Shown here in pieces: positions 10,890 through 25,100 of a DNA stretch of 64,000 bases; position 1 is the stretch's first letter; the number at the start of each line of letters is the position of its first letter. Source of the DNA: Protula sp. h YS-2021 (Eukaryota; Annelida; Polychaeta; Sabellida; Serpulidae); NCBI GenBank assembly GCA_949752745.1, contig OX457031.1:44828269-44892268 (forward strand), written 5' to 3'. The notes beneath the pieces were generated by a model. That model was given only the letters and a program-made list of their open reading frames with translations. It made no database searches and was not told the origin of the DNA. The position numbers and the translations under genes are program-made.

Positions 10890-12470
10890 TAACGGCAACA
10901 GAGTGAGAGTATCTTCATCATCTTCTTACGTTACTTCATAGCGTAGTTTTTTCTTTCCTTTTTTCTTTTTCCTTTTCTTTTATTTTTTCTTTCAAATACG
11001 TTGGAAGGCTAGGAATTTTAAAATCATTCTGGACCTATTGTGAATATTTTTTTCGGCAGGCAGATCAATGCGGATAAAAATTTGTTAACAGTGTGTAATA
11101 TTTAGGGTTTGCAGAATTAAAAATGTCAGTTGTAACAGTAACTAAGGTTCTGTTCGAGGCATTTGAATAGAAATGTGACTTGTATAAATATAATATCTCA
11201 GTGATTATCCTATAGCAAAAAATATGTTATAAATTGCACAATGGAATGTTGATCTGAAATGAAAATAAAGGGGACTGTCCAGCAATGCACAAAAAAAATA
11301 GTGCACGTCCCAACGAACAAACAAACAAAAACCTGCCTGTGACCACCTTACCGACCCAGCTAATACACATGTACTTGGACTTGTATAGCAAGAGGATTGA
11401 GGCATCCACAAGTCCAGTTACGCACCCACCCGATTTCTGGGCACATGAGATACATTTATAAGTAAAAGGTCTTATTATTCTGAAAACTTTTAATAAATAA
11501 ATACAACTTCGTGAAAGGGCTGTCGGCGGAAACATTTGTTTTTGTTTACAAACGCAAACAGGCAACGGCTGGCTGATAATAAAAGTTCTTGACATGTTCA
11601 GCCACAGTGTTGCAGTCCATTTTTTTCTACGTTCTTCATGGAATTCCCTCATAAGGCCAACAGAAACAAGCCATCATCTCGAGATTTTTCATTCTTTTAT
11701 ATCTTTGCCTTTTGAGTAGCAAAGTACGAAGTACGTGTTTGTGAGCAACATCACACCTACATAATAAGCAACCGCAGTTACCACGCTTCGGTAGCATTCG
11801 GAATTCAGTTTGTATCACCGTGACGTTGACTTTTAACCCAAGGTCACCTCAACCTAATCAGGTTGCGACACCTTTTACATACAAGTTACAGGGAAATTTT
11901 GGTTGAAATCCGCCCAGCCGACCTTAAGATATGGTGTCCAAAAGCCACAGATGTGTGAATTTCAAAGTCTCAAAGTGAACTTGACCTTTGACCCAAGGTC
12001 ACTCAGAGATTAATCAGGTCACGATCCTTCTCCACATAACCTACACACGAACTTGAAATCCGTCCATCTCAATTTGAGCTATCGTGTCCACACGAAAAGC
12101 TTTATACACTTTACAATCAAGCTAAAAAAATTCAAAAATTCGCCAAAAATTCAATTTTTAACGAACCGCAAAAAAAAACCTGTTGTACATCAAGCTACGA
12201 ATACGGGATTGAGTTCTGTAAGCTATCAGACCAAATGGCCTACACATCTAAGAGCAATGAGCGGTAACGGACAGACAGACGGACAGAGCCTAATCCACAA
12301 GCCCTCCTCCGGGGAATAAAGCCCCGGTTGGGGGCTAAAAAACAGCTTTGCTTCTAAGCTAGTTTTATATTTTATTCACGAAAATAATACACACGGACGA
12401 AGTCTAACTTTATATCTGTTCACATGCTCTTGGTTTGTACATTTTCACTGATTAATGCCTTTTGGGTAAC
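10890..12470. repeat. 1.5-kb duplicated block, copy 2
   Basis: Second copy of the block at 9137-10660 in the same orientation. It ends with the same features: an acggacagacagacggacag run near 12268, 'ccggggaataaagccccggt' near 12310 and 'acagctttgcttctaa'. After about 12470 the copies diverge. Confidence 0.85.
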
Positions 12471-12499
12471 ACCTGTTATTTTAACTCTTTTGATCCTTC

Positions 12500-12584
12500 C
12501 TCACTTGTTCACTTCTTTCTTCCCCTTCTTCTTCTTTTTCTTCTTCTTCTTTTCTTTCTTGTTACTGCATTCCCATTGTTTTAG
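12500..12584 (+). other. Long polypyrimidine tract ending in TTTTAG
   Basis: About 60 bases of nearly pure C/T (about 12494-12561), then 'gttactgcattcccattg' and 'ttttag'. This is the layout of a branch site, polypyrimidine tract and 3' splice acceptor on the plus strand. It could equally be a chance TTC microsatellite. Confidence 0.3.
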
Positions 12585-12761
12585 GTCCAGCCCGACAACG
12601 ATTCTGGTGCCCCCCGGGGGAGAGATAAAAAGTCACGGTTACAAGAGAACACAGACCTCCTGCACGGACGAAATCAGCGCTCAAGTGGAGCAGGACCTGA
12701 TCGTTATTACACTTGTTATTTGGTTTCTCTAACTTTTTTCCCCTCGTTACTTGTAACATGA
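12585..12761 (+). CDS. Possible plus-strand terminal exon, unknown gene
   Basis: Directly after the acceptor-like site, one frame runs 58 codons to a TGA at 12759 and is rich in charged and polar residues (for example 'DKKSRLQENTDLLHGRNQRS'). A second frame is also open for about 49 codons, so the reading frame is not settled. It would end about 285 bp from the MLH1 stop in tail-to-tail arrangement. I do not recognise the protein. The low-complexity tract in front makes a chance occurrence quite possible. Confidence 0.2.
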   Translation, partial: VQPDNDSGAPRGRDKKSRLQENTDLLHGRNQRSSGAGPDRYYTCYLVSLTFFPSLLVT

Positions 12762-13045
12762 TGCTTATCCCCAAATCCTCCCCTCTCCACCCCCTTAAAA
12801 AAACAATAACAAGGAATCGATACAAAATCTGAAGTTTTCGCCACACAAAATCGCACCATTCACTCTTTCCGCGGTTTTTGCGAAGCCATCACAATGATGT
12901 CAGAGTAGCGTAGTTTGCACAGCGGGAAAACCAGACTTTATCTCTGTCCAATTCAGGGCAGCCTTCAAGGCAAGGCACCTTCACTCATCGTACGGTTCAG
13001 TTATCCGCTACAGGACAATACTATTCGCCCCTGTTTTTTCAAGCC

Positions 13046-13198
13046 TCAGCATCGCTCAAAGACTTTATAGAGGTCGTGTAGGTTGGCAATCTGTAGGACG
13101 CTACTGTCCTGGGCCGTGTGCTTGGCCGGAAGAAGCGTGCTCTTGAATGCTGGGTAAATCACGTGCTCCACCGTCCACCGCCAGCCAGGCTCCCCTTC
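13046..13198 (-). CDS. MLH1: MLH1 last coding exon (human exon 19 equivalent)
   Basis: The acceptor is 'gtcgggcag' before GAAGGG, in phase 0. Fifty codons and TGA. The translation includes '[19 protein letters not shown]' and '[16 protein letters not shown]', the family's C-terminus. No AATAAA was seen on this strand within about 280 bp downstream. Confidence 0.97.
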   Translation of the reverse strand, partial: EGEPGWRWTVEHVIYPAFKSTLLPAKHTAQDSSVLQIANLHDLYKVFERC

Positions 13199-16100
13199 CT
13201 GCCCGACGAAAAAAATGAAACAATCGTAATCAGTTAAAAGCAGTACGGTAGGTACACACAGCCGTGCTTACCGCCCTTCCAGTATCGAAAACGTCACGCT
13301 ACACAATACTGAAAATGTGTACTTAACATCGCCTTAACAACGTAACTATGCGACAGTACGTATCGTAGGAATGCGCAAAATATGTAAATTATAAGAGCAT
13401 ATACTTGTACCAAGAATCATGGAATAAAATAAAACCACATGCGCTTTTGGACAGATCTAAAAGCCCTTCCTTAGCCCTGTGCATTGCTTGCACTCGCCGT
13501 TCACGTTCCCGCCACCAGTGCTACAGGCTACGCGACGGTTTCTAGGATCAGTCCACCCGCTCGTGCAGTTTATCACTGAACCTCACACAAGTTTATCCGA
13601 GCAATTAACATTCGAATATCTCTCCCTTCATCATACTTTTTTTCACAACTGTTTGGAAGATCCCGCCACCCCCTTATAAAAAAAAGAAAAGAAAAAAAGC
13701 CCGCCAAAATACAAAAAAAAATCTTTTCTCTGCTTGTATCCGGTCGGTCACTAATGACCCGTATTGAAGCCAGACTGGGAATAAGTTTTTGGCAATTACC
13801 ACTGCTGTTCTTCTCACAAAGCGAACCACTGGCACTTACTGTGGAGTCTTGAGAGGGCTTTAAGTCATCCTCTGGCTTAATCCAATCAGATTTCAGTGCG
13901 TAAAATTGGCTCAGCTCCCTCGACAAACTGTCAAAGCATTCCATTTCTGTTTCCCAGTTGACTTCTGTTGCCAGTCGCAAAACTAACAATGGCAAACCTT
14001 TAAACCAATCAAATAATCGCTAGTTATTCAGTCGCGGTAGTGACGTCTAAATATTCGCCCTGGTTCACAACACTTCATGTTAGGATCGGTTTTTCCTTCC
14101 TTTGAGGTCCCAGTACCAGACAGTTTTCATCAAAAGTAAAGTATTCCAGAAAGTACAAGTGCATGGGAAACCTGAGTATTCCGGAAACCATAAACACTAC
14201 AATAACGTTATAAGTCTGAGACACCGCAAAAATGAAATAGACTTCATGTATCATAGACGCTATGTGTGCCACAGAGGTACATGTGCCACAGAGGCTACAT
14301 GTGCCACAGAGGCTACGCGTGTCACAGAGACTACATGTATCACAGAGGCTACATGTGCCACAGAGGCTACGCGTATCACACAGACTATATGTATCACAGT
14401 GACTACATGCATGACAGAGGCTACATGTATCACAGTGAGCAAATGCATCACAGAGGCTACATGTATCACAGTGAGCAAATGCATCACAGAGGCTACATGT
14501 ATCACAGTGAGCAAATGCATCACAGGGACTACATGTATCACAGAGGCTACATTTACCACAAAGGCTATGCGTACCACACAGACTATACGTATCACAGTGA
14601 CTACATGCATGACAGAGGCTACATGTATCACAGTGAGCAAATGCATCACAGAGGCTACATGTATCACAGTGAATACATGCATCACAGATGCTACATGTAT
14701 CACAGTGAATACATGCATCACAGAGGCTACATGTGTCACAGTGAACACATGCAACACGGAGGCTACATGTATCACAGTGAATACATGCACCACAGGGGCT
14801 ACATGTATCACAGTGAGTACATGGATCCCGACTACAAGTATTTCAGAAGCTACAACTATCTCAACTATAAGTATCTCAAGGGAAAGTATCTCAGTAGCTA
14901 CATGTATCTCAGTTTTAAGTATTTGAGAGAGTACATGTATCTCAACTATAAGTATCTCAGAAGCTACATGTAGCTCAGCAACAAGAATCTCTGAGGCTAT
15001 ATGTATCTCAACTGCAAATATCATGCGGAACATTCTTTTGGACCGGCTCGGAAAACCCCGAGATTCTCGAAAAAAAACGAGAGGTGTTCTTTTGGATAAT
15101 TTCTCGTCATCTAGAGATGGTTTTTGCCTCGGAAAATTTCTCTGGAGAAGGTCAGATACAAGATGGTGGAAATAAACAGAGGCATTTCTGCAACTTATTT
15201 ACCAAAATGCATATGAAATATAGATATTTACGAGCAGAAATTCAGTTCAAGGAAGATTTTAGACGTGATTGCACAAGGTAGAGTGAAACACAAGAAGACC
15301 CAAAGATTTAACCCCACTAACTATAGGTTAAGGTTGAATCTATATCACCGTAGCGACCTCTGAAGTGGTAGGGACTTCCTCAGGTAAAACAGATCACATT
15401 TCAACCAATGCCTTAATAAACGGATGTCACAGGATATGTTTCTGGTCATAAAAATGACCATTTTTATCTGAAATAAACACCAAATAACTAGATTTGTGAT
15501 TTTATTTCTCAATTTTTCGAGACGTGTTCTTTTGGACGGCGTCTCTGAAGCTTCTCTGGTCTGTTTGGAGAATGGATTCTCAGTTTCCTGAGAGGCCCAA
15601 AAGAATGTACCCTTGGAGACTATAAGGAAAAATTAAATAATTCAATGACAAGTTCTTGCATGATTACTTAATTGATTAACCGATCACTGGAATTAACTGG
15701 AATTAACCACAAACCTGCCTTCTGGTCAGAAATCAAAATGACCACAGTAAATTTCGACTAAATGTCGTAGATTTCGACAAAGTGTCCTTGGGCTAAATGA
15801 CGAGATACCATCTCAGACTACACGTATGTCTCAAAGTTTGCTGACGACACGATGACGTCACAAAGTAGCTACTCACCCTCAAGCTGAGGAACATAGCCAT
15901 CCAACAAGAGCGGCAAACTGGTGAGATTCCCCTCCTGCACAAAGGATGAAACTGACACACATTATAACTAGAGCCTCGGTGAGGCAGGATTCCCCGTGTA
16001 ACACATAATGCCGTCGGATGTTAGTAAATTCAATGAAATTGAAAACCCTACATTGCCTATGGTCTAACTTATGGTCTAACTTATGGTCTAACAGTTTCGG

Positions 16101-19100
16101 AGAACTCATCTAGACAAAACCCTTTCTCCATGCCAACAAACTTCCTGAAAAACAGAAATTTTTAACAAGTTGTATTTTTTGACAATTTTTGGTCGATTTA
16201 AAAAAATAAGACGACGTTGCACATGTACAATATATATATATTTTCACTGCATAAAATTTCAGAGCTCTGGATCGAACAGTTTTGGAGAATTCGTCTGGAC
16301 AATGTTTCCGTGCTAACAAATTTCCTGAAAATTTTGAAATTTTTGACAAGTCGTATTTTTGACAATTTTTGGACAATTTAAAAAATAATACAACGTTGCA
16401 CACATTCAATATACGTTCTAACCGTATGCCAAAGGAAAAAGCTATACGACAAATACTTTCAGAGATATAGCCCGGACACGAGGGCGCACGAAAGCGAACA
16501 GACAGACGGACAAGCTGAAACCTATATCCCCTCGTTACACGGGGATAACTACTATTTTCAAGTACCAATTCTACATTGCAGTTCACGTAGGTTTCCAGAA
16601 TCTTGAGTTTATGTATTTACATAAGGTTTCAAAAAGGAACAGTCTATGTAAAATGAAGCAATAAATTATATCCTTTTTTATGTTTTTGTTTTGAAACCAA
16701 TATTAAAACAAATGTTTCAGCCAATATCAGTGGACTGAATGCAAAGCATCTAAATGAACAACCTGGTCTATTTCCATGGAGAAGTAGTCGTGGAGCATTT
16801 CCGCCTTTGACGTCAGCAGCTCGACGATGTACTGCGCTAACTCAGGCTTGGCACCATCCGCTTCCGTCCATCCGGATTCCGGGCTGTCGAGCGCTAGCAT
16901 GGCCAGCTCCTCTAACGGTGCCGGTTCCTGTCAACAGCACACCTCTCTACATTATGTGGTTGTTGATGTGTGATGAAGTCTGAATAAATAAATGGCCTAT
17001 TTGGCGCGGGAAGACTTTCCAAATAAGATCAGTTTTTTTACTGCTGTTATCGAGTGATGTGATAATACCATAAAACATTTATCCTTTTCGTAGAGAAATC
17101 CTATTAGGTTATCGATTAAACACTATCAGCTACTTCCTTTGTTCCCAAATGTAAAGTCATTGAGAAGTGTTATCCACCACGAGTTTCTGACGTCAGCACG
17201 AAGGACCGTCTCAAACCCGTCAAATGTGCCACGCACCAAAAAAAAAAAAAAAAAAAAAAAAAAATCAACAGCAATTTCACCTACCGATAGCTTGAGAACG
17301 CCGAAGTTGCCGAAATCATAGAGGAGTATCTGGTAGAAGAGCTGGCGGCAGAGCGCCGTCGTGTTGACGAGGTAGAGTTTGGTCTGGTGTTGCATGAGCG
17401 CGTGTGTTGGTGAAACACAGCCGACAAAGGTGTGCTTCTCAAACATCTCGCGGACCTCTGTGTCCAGGAAAAGGTAAACAAAGGTCGAGAATGACACTTC
17501 TTCGTTTTTCTACCTTCGGCATTTCGAGTATTATGCGTGTGGTATACTTTACTTAAACGGACTACCACTTGCGAAAGCATGAGAGTGCTTATGTGCGCTT
17601 TCACCTTTAAAATTAAAAGCAAACTCCCTTTCCATTGATGATAACATGCTAAATCTTAAATAGCATGATAACATGCGGTAATCATGCTATTTAAGATGCG
17701 CGGTAATCGTGCTATTTAAGATACGTGGTAACCGTGTCATTTAAGATAGGTTGTAATCGTTTTTATTTAAAAAGTGAGGTAAACGAGTTATTTAAGATGC
17801 GTGGTAATCGTGTTACTTAAGATGCGAGGTAATCGTGGTACTTAAGATGCGAGGTAATTGTGTTATTTAAGATGCGCGGTAATCGTGCTTTTTAAATATC
17901 GGAAATGACTCAACATTAACTGATGGCTGTAGGAAATACATCAAAATCTGACGTAAAATATCCTATTATTCGGGAAATTGAGTCAATAAAAAAAAAAACT
18001 GAGAATGTGTTCATGCAACAATATTTTGCTTGGAAACACTTGGTTTAACCGATGTCCACTGAAATGTGGGCGTACTGTATATTATCAATGAGCATCGATA
18101 ATAACGTAGTGCCAATTCGGGCAGGTCGCACCTCCGTACGAGCCGAGGGCGGGTATCACGTACCCTTATGTACATTCTTCTCAATATCACTCCGCAATGT
18201 AATCACACTGGTAAGGCGTATTTCTCGCCGCACGGGACTGCCACTGCATGTGAGACGCGGACTACTTTCGTTGTCACTACAAGGCAGCGAGCGTTTCCGG
18301 CACGCTTTATCCCGATTGGATGAATCACCAGTGACGTCAGTGGACACAGATGGAGTGTCACCGGTTTCCATAGCAGCTGCCGACTCTGAAGAACTGCTTT
18401 TTGTCTTCGTCTGTATAGCAATTATTTCAAGACGACTGTTTTAAAAACAAATTAACGAAAATAGTTCAATACTTGGTAGGATAACCGATATAAATTCAAA
18501 ACAGCCACGGACTATATTTTATTTCAACTTTTTGTCAACAATTTTTTTCTCAATCATTGCACAAGATACAGAACTACAGTACACGGTCCTCGGTGACCAC
18601 TGACGTTGCCAGGAGGTCTATTATGATGAGCTTACCAGCGGGGTTTTGTGAATAAAAGCATCCAGTTTCTGCATGGTGCTGTCTGTCCGCACCAGATCAT
18701 GCTCGTATACCCGCGCAGCCCCTGCCGGTCACAATCAAACCTCTTACATTTCGTCACACAAAAACACCAGTCAGTCATTACAGCTACAGTTCTACATGAT
18801 TATACTCAATGAAAAACAACTACAATTTTTCTATCGAGACAGTTCAGGCAGCATATGCAGCTGACACACCACGGATCTCTATTTTGTTGATAATACATAA
18901 CACCCTATTATTTGTACAATGTATCAAGCCAGTAAGACTTTATGTCTTTCGTGATGGGCGCTCGGTTAGTCTACTCCGATGCAGACTCACTACATGCTCG
19001 GTCTCAGTCTTACATACGGAGTACGGAGTATCACAAAGTCTTACCCTCATTACTCCACGTTAGTCTATTCCGGAATAGACTCAGCCTCAGTCATACATAC

Positions 19101-22100
19101 GGAGTACGGAGTATCACAAAGTATTACAGTCATTACTCCACGTTAGTCTATTCCGGAATAGACTCACTTATTTCAACCAGGACAAAAATATCTACTTTCG
19201 CATTTGCTTGATACATTCTTATTTTAAATAAAAAGGTGTTACATTAAAAAATTAACTTTCCTGTTTTTCAATCAAACAAACAGATTAAGGTAAACAACAT
19301 TTTGGATATTTTCATATTGACTAACTTGATAAAATTTTCTCAGAAGACATACCAGATTGGTTTGACTTGTCTGTTTTGTTTTCCGAAGCGGCCACATCGG
19401 CAGGAACTCCAGGTAAAAGCGCCTAAAACATGCCTTGGTGCGGTTAACGTCTCCGCGAACAGCTGACTGTATCAGCTGATTTGTGTATGACGCACACACA
19501 AACAAACCCTAACACACACTCACTCATAAATTCAAATCATGCACAGGTACCATCAACATGAATCACCACACGTGGTACACTCAATATGAATCATCACACG
19601 TGGTACCATCATCATGAATCCACAGCATGTGGCACCATCATCTTGAATCACCACACGTGGTATCAACAACATGAATCACCACACGTGGTACACTCAATAT
19701 GAATCATTACACGTGGTACCATCATCATGAATCCACAGCACGTGGCACCATCATCTTGAATCACCACACGTGGTACCAACAACATGAATCACTACACGTG
19801 GTACACTCAATATGAATCATCACACGTGGTACCATCATCATGAATCCACAGCACGTGGCACCATCATCTTGAATCACCACACGTGGTACCAACAACATGA
19901 ATCACTACACGTGGTACCATCATCATGAATCACCACACGTGGTACACTCAGTATGAATCACCACACGTGGTACCATCATCATGAATCACCACACGTGGTA
20001 CACTCAATATGAATCACCACACGTGGTACCAACAACATGAATCATCACACGTGGTACCATCATCATGAATCCCCACACGTGGTACCAACAACATGAATCA
20101 CCGCACGTGGTACTATCAACAAGAATCACCACACTTGGTACACTCAATATGAACCATCACACGTGGTACCATCATAATGAATCACCACGTGTGGTACCAT
20201 CAGTATGAATCACACACCAGCATCTACTGGTGTGTGGGCGACATGAACTATTACGCATTGAAAATAGACACGTTAACTGTTTCCATCCGAAAAATCTTAA
20301 TCACGACTTCCTCACCCCCTTTGCCACTGCGGATGAATACATATAAAAGGATGCAAACCACTAACATTTTAACAATATCAACTAGAGCAGTGTGCATAGC
20401 CCACATATTCCCCACAGGCCCCCACCAGTTAAGTTGAAATTTTCCAAGTCCAGCTGGTCCATTTTCCTTGGACGAACCTGAGCCATTTATAATAACGATC
20501 TGTATTTGTTCCTACAAAAGCTACATACCGAGTTTCATTAAAATCCTTGCAGGACTTTTTAAGTTATCGCGTTAACAAGCTCTTGATGACAGACCGACAG
20601 ACCTACCGACCGACACCCGGTCGATCGCATATATTCCCCACAGGTACTACCTGTGGGGAATAAATGAATCGACATACGATGAAATTTAATTTAAAATGCT
20701 ATATTTTGACATAGCAAGACTTAAATTTTATGGCTGTTATACACAACATTACAAACGCAGTCAGATCAGCAACCCCCCCCCCCCCGACCCCCACCCCCGT
20801 AGGACGTATTAACACCGACCTGGGTGTAGTAGGTGCGGGAAGTGTTGGAGCCCAGCAGCTTGGTTTCCACACACTTCTGAATGCCTTCAATGATAGCGTC
20901 CTCGTGTAAGAAGTGCACTTCGTGCTTGGTTGGGTGCACATTGACATCGACATTCTGAGCTCGGATCTCCAAACTAAAATTAAAATTGGTCTATAATGAG
21001 GACATCTGTTTGAAATTAAAATTTTCGGCATGTGCAGTCTAGTACTTTATTACTTTTTTTCTTTCTTTCTGTTTTTCTTTTTATTTATTTATTTTTTTGC
21101 AGTTACACTCACAGGGGCGGCGAGATCATATTTTAAATCTACCTTTACTACCTTCTTGAAGAACAGCATTTTCTTCGTGTATTTTTAATAAATATGCCTG
21201 CCAATTTTTTTGGATTTATTTATATATTTTTTCAGTTGGGGGGGGGGGGGGGGAGAAGGGGTGGGCAGGCAGACATCTCGAGCAATGTGTCAGGATGCTA
21301 AGTGACGCATATAATACAGCAGGTACATGTGTATACAAAATCAGGTACATGTGTATACAAAATCAGGTACATGTGTATACAACATCAGGTACATGTGTAT
21401 ACAAAATCAGGTACATGTGTATGCAACATCAGCATCAGGTGCGCACTGCCCGGTCTATTGTATCTACAAGACGCTTCTTGGTGGCAAATTCGAATATATA
21501 TATATATATATATATATATACTATGAAAAAAATAAGTAAATCAAACACATTTATTATGGAATTACCGATATCAAGAATTCATTTTTGCTCTCTGTTATTG
21601 TATTTTTGATATCTCTAAATGTATTCTTGATCTCAAAATATAATCTTGATATCAATAAATATTTAAAGAAATCAAGAAATATTTGTTGATATCAAAAATG
21701 ATTTAATGATATCTAAAACTGATTTTCTGAGATCAAAAATTCAATTCTTGATAGCAAAAATGAAATACTTGAGAGCAAACTATCAATTTCGAGCTCAATA
21801 ATTCATTTTCCTTTTATTGATATCAAGAATTTATTTCAGATATCATTATTTCAGAATGGGACTTTTTTAATTTGTATTTTGAAATCTGCAAATGATTTTT
21901 TGATCTCAAAAATTGATTTCTGATATCAAAATATCAGTCTATTGTTTTAAATAAAAAATTCAGAAGCACACATATGTAAATTAATAATGGTCCTTGTATA
22001 CAGAATCTTTCTTTAAAATTTTTACCGTTCAAAAAGAAGCAATTCTTGAGATCAAAACTTATGTTGTTATTATCAATCTCAATAATTGAAGTTTTCATCT

Positions 22101-25100
22101 CCAAACTTTTATTGATGATTCGTTAAATTTTATGTAACTTTGTGTCTCCTTTAAGATTATTTAAGTTTGTAAATTTGATTTTTTGATTTCAAAAATTAAT
22201 TTTTGTCATCTTAAATTCAATTATTGATAGGAAAATATAAATTATTGAGATCTACATTGTTTATTGACATCTTTAATTATATTTTTATATCAGAAATAGG
22301 CATTAAATGTTCGAACGGCATTCCATAAACACCGTATTATCTAAAATAAGAACTCTGAAGCAAATAAGAAATCAAATATTTTTTGGCAGGCTATTCCGAA
22401 ATAGACTACCGATAATTCAAATGTCACAGAAAGCAATAATGTTTCATTTTTCTTCAAACAAAGGGTTAAAATAAGTTGAACAACGTAAATTGTTATCTTT
22501 TGGCGAAAGGAATAAAGAAATATTAAACACTGAATTTACATTTAGCTGTTTATTAAAATGTCGTTAGTTCAGTTCTCAATAATCTATTGAAAATTTAAAA
22601 TTTTAAAATGTATTTGTATTTTCAATTTTTACATATTTTCTATTCATAACTAGAAAAAAGTTGTTTATATATTGTGCAACATAAAAATGGTGAAATAATG
22701 AAAAAAGTTTCGATTTCTGTGACATTCGATTTATCCGTAGTCTATACCGGAATAGCCTACCAGAAAACATCTGGTTTCTTATTTGCTTCAGAATTCTAAT
22801 TTTAAATAATACCTCGTTATAAATAAAAAAAACAGTGATGACTTTGTGAAGTAACACTTTTTTCACCCTACACTAAAATTAAAAAATGGCGCCTTGTGAC
22901 CATTTTGACTACTGTCGCAAAGGATCGTGCGGGGTCGGGGTATGGGGGGGGGGGGTGAGGGGTGGCGGTGTTACAGTTGAGAGATTCCACTGATACAGGC
23001 TGACACAGTTACCTGACACCTAAACGGCAGAACGAAAATATCCACAGAAAAACCACTAAGGACTTCAAAAAACATGTTTCTTTGATACAGAAATATCTCT
23101 ATTGATAACTCCGACAAAAGAAATCGCATCCATTTTAAATAAGTTAGAAACCAGATTGGAGAATCTGCCACTTACATGCTAATCAATCTAACCATCGCCT
23201 GAGAAGCTTAAGGCTGCGGTAATGATTGATTCTATTAATAAACACCACACAGCGTGCATTTCACATTTATTCTTCAACCACAAAATATCTTGAAGGTCTG
23301 TTTCGTGCGTGTGATATAAAGTCAATTATAGATTCTAAAATCTATATTCTTGCGACATTCAAAACATGAAATTGTGATAAGCACTTTTTGTGTTCATTGA
23401 AAAAATATGACCTCCACCTGAATACGCACTAGCAGTCTGCATGTACAAAAATACAAAAACTGAATAGCAACCAAATGAGTTGACCCAAGAATTCCGGGCT
23501 CCGTTGAGCTTTTCCACGGGCACTGCTTATGAGCCATATTGTTGAGGAAAAAAAACAATGTTTTGCGACATTTTATTAGACAAAATGCAGGCTAATAATA
23601 CCATTATGAAAGCGAGAGTGAGGGGGTGGGGGTACTTGACGCGTGGATACACTTGAAAGGGTGTTTTGAACGACCAAGACCAAAGCATCCATCAACACAG
23701 CCCGACGTATAATTTCTACAGTTTTTATCACTAAAAAAGTAACAAGAAACACTTCATTAAAAAAAAAAATCATTCTGTTACCTTAATTATTAAATAATTC
23801 TTTTGCATTTAAAACAAACCGGATAACTGCATAAATCTGTGACATGCATAACTGTCTGTGGAAAACGGGCTATGCAATTAACTGGTCTCAACAGTATATA
23901 TATAATTTAAAAAAAATAAATAAAGAAATAAAAAGAAAAGCAATGACTAATACACACATATAAATAGCAGTATTGCTTTTTCAATTTATCACCCGGTTAA
24001 AAATCAAGACTCGCATTATGCAGAGGAAACAAATTAATATCAGTGACAGAATGAAATATTCTATTTTCATTAGTTTCAGATTATACAAATGAGAAGAGAA
24101 TATTTCCATTTATCTTCTTGAGTTCTTTTACAAGTATTAAAACATCGTATTAGGCGAGGAAAAAAATAACCTTGTTTCTCATCCCCTGGCCAGGTCAATG
24201 AAATCGTAAAAAACTGAGCCAAAAAAAAAAAATAAATAAATTAAAAAAAAAAAATAGCAAGAAATCGACCAGCCGGTCCGGCTGATAAAATCCTAAAGTG
24301 AAAATAATAACCCGAAGGCCAGAAAAAGTACAATAAATGGCATTTTACAGAGAGACATATTCTAAAATTTGCGACTGGCAATTTATAAATGGATAATGTA
24401 GGTGTTACGGCTCATAAACGTATTACAAAAGAATTAAACTATATTTTGCCAGATAAAAAAAAAAAAAAAAAAAAAAAAATTTGCTCAATGCCAGGTGACC
24501 AAAATTTTCAAAAAACACAAAACAAGACGAGAAACAAGACTATTTTTCTGAAGCAAACAAGAAACAACATACGGTAGACTATTCCGGAATAGACTACTCA
24601 TGAATCGAACATTGCAGAAATCGATTCTTTTCACGTTTTTTTTTTTTTAATTACCACAAGTTAAAAAAACAGACTGCAATAATAAAAAACAAGACTGTCA
24701 AGTGACAGTGGCCCAGTTGAGGATTCAGTCTTGCGCCTCTTGGAAAATGGTAAGACAGTCTGATCTGGTTGAATGTTTTTTTATATTAAATTATGCTGAA
24801 ATTATGAAAATTTCTGAATATTTGTAATAAATGGGAAAAATACTGACACAGGAATTTTACTGCAATTTGTTATTAAAGTCCTTTCTTTTATTACTTATCT
24901 TGGGCCGTGTTTCAAGTGAGTATAAAAATGTGCATACAGTTTTGGAACATCCTACCCAGAACACGGTACGATATTTGTCAAATAAAAATATATATGTAAA
25001 AACAGGAATTTTTCTCCAATTTGTTTTTGATATCAAAGAGAAGTAGAACTCCAAAATTTAAATAACGTCCTTTCTTATATGCACTTATCTCGAGCCGTTT

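Noticed and set aside
13573..13995. 140-codon minus frame taken as a single exon of MLH1
   Set aside because: Only 13840-13997 matches MLH1; the rest runs through the donor ACA|GTAAGT into intron.
14102..15033. Open frames of 274, 235 and 257 codons
   Set aside because: 18-bp repeat, open in several frames and located in an MLH1 intron; no splice or promoter evidence.
17126..17497. 123-codon minus frame as an uninterrupted exon
   Set aside because: The MLH1-like part is 17285-17457 with clear splice sites; the remainder reads through a poly-A tract.
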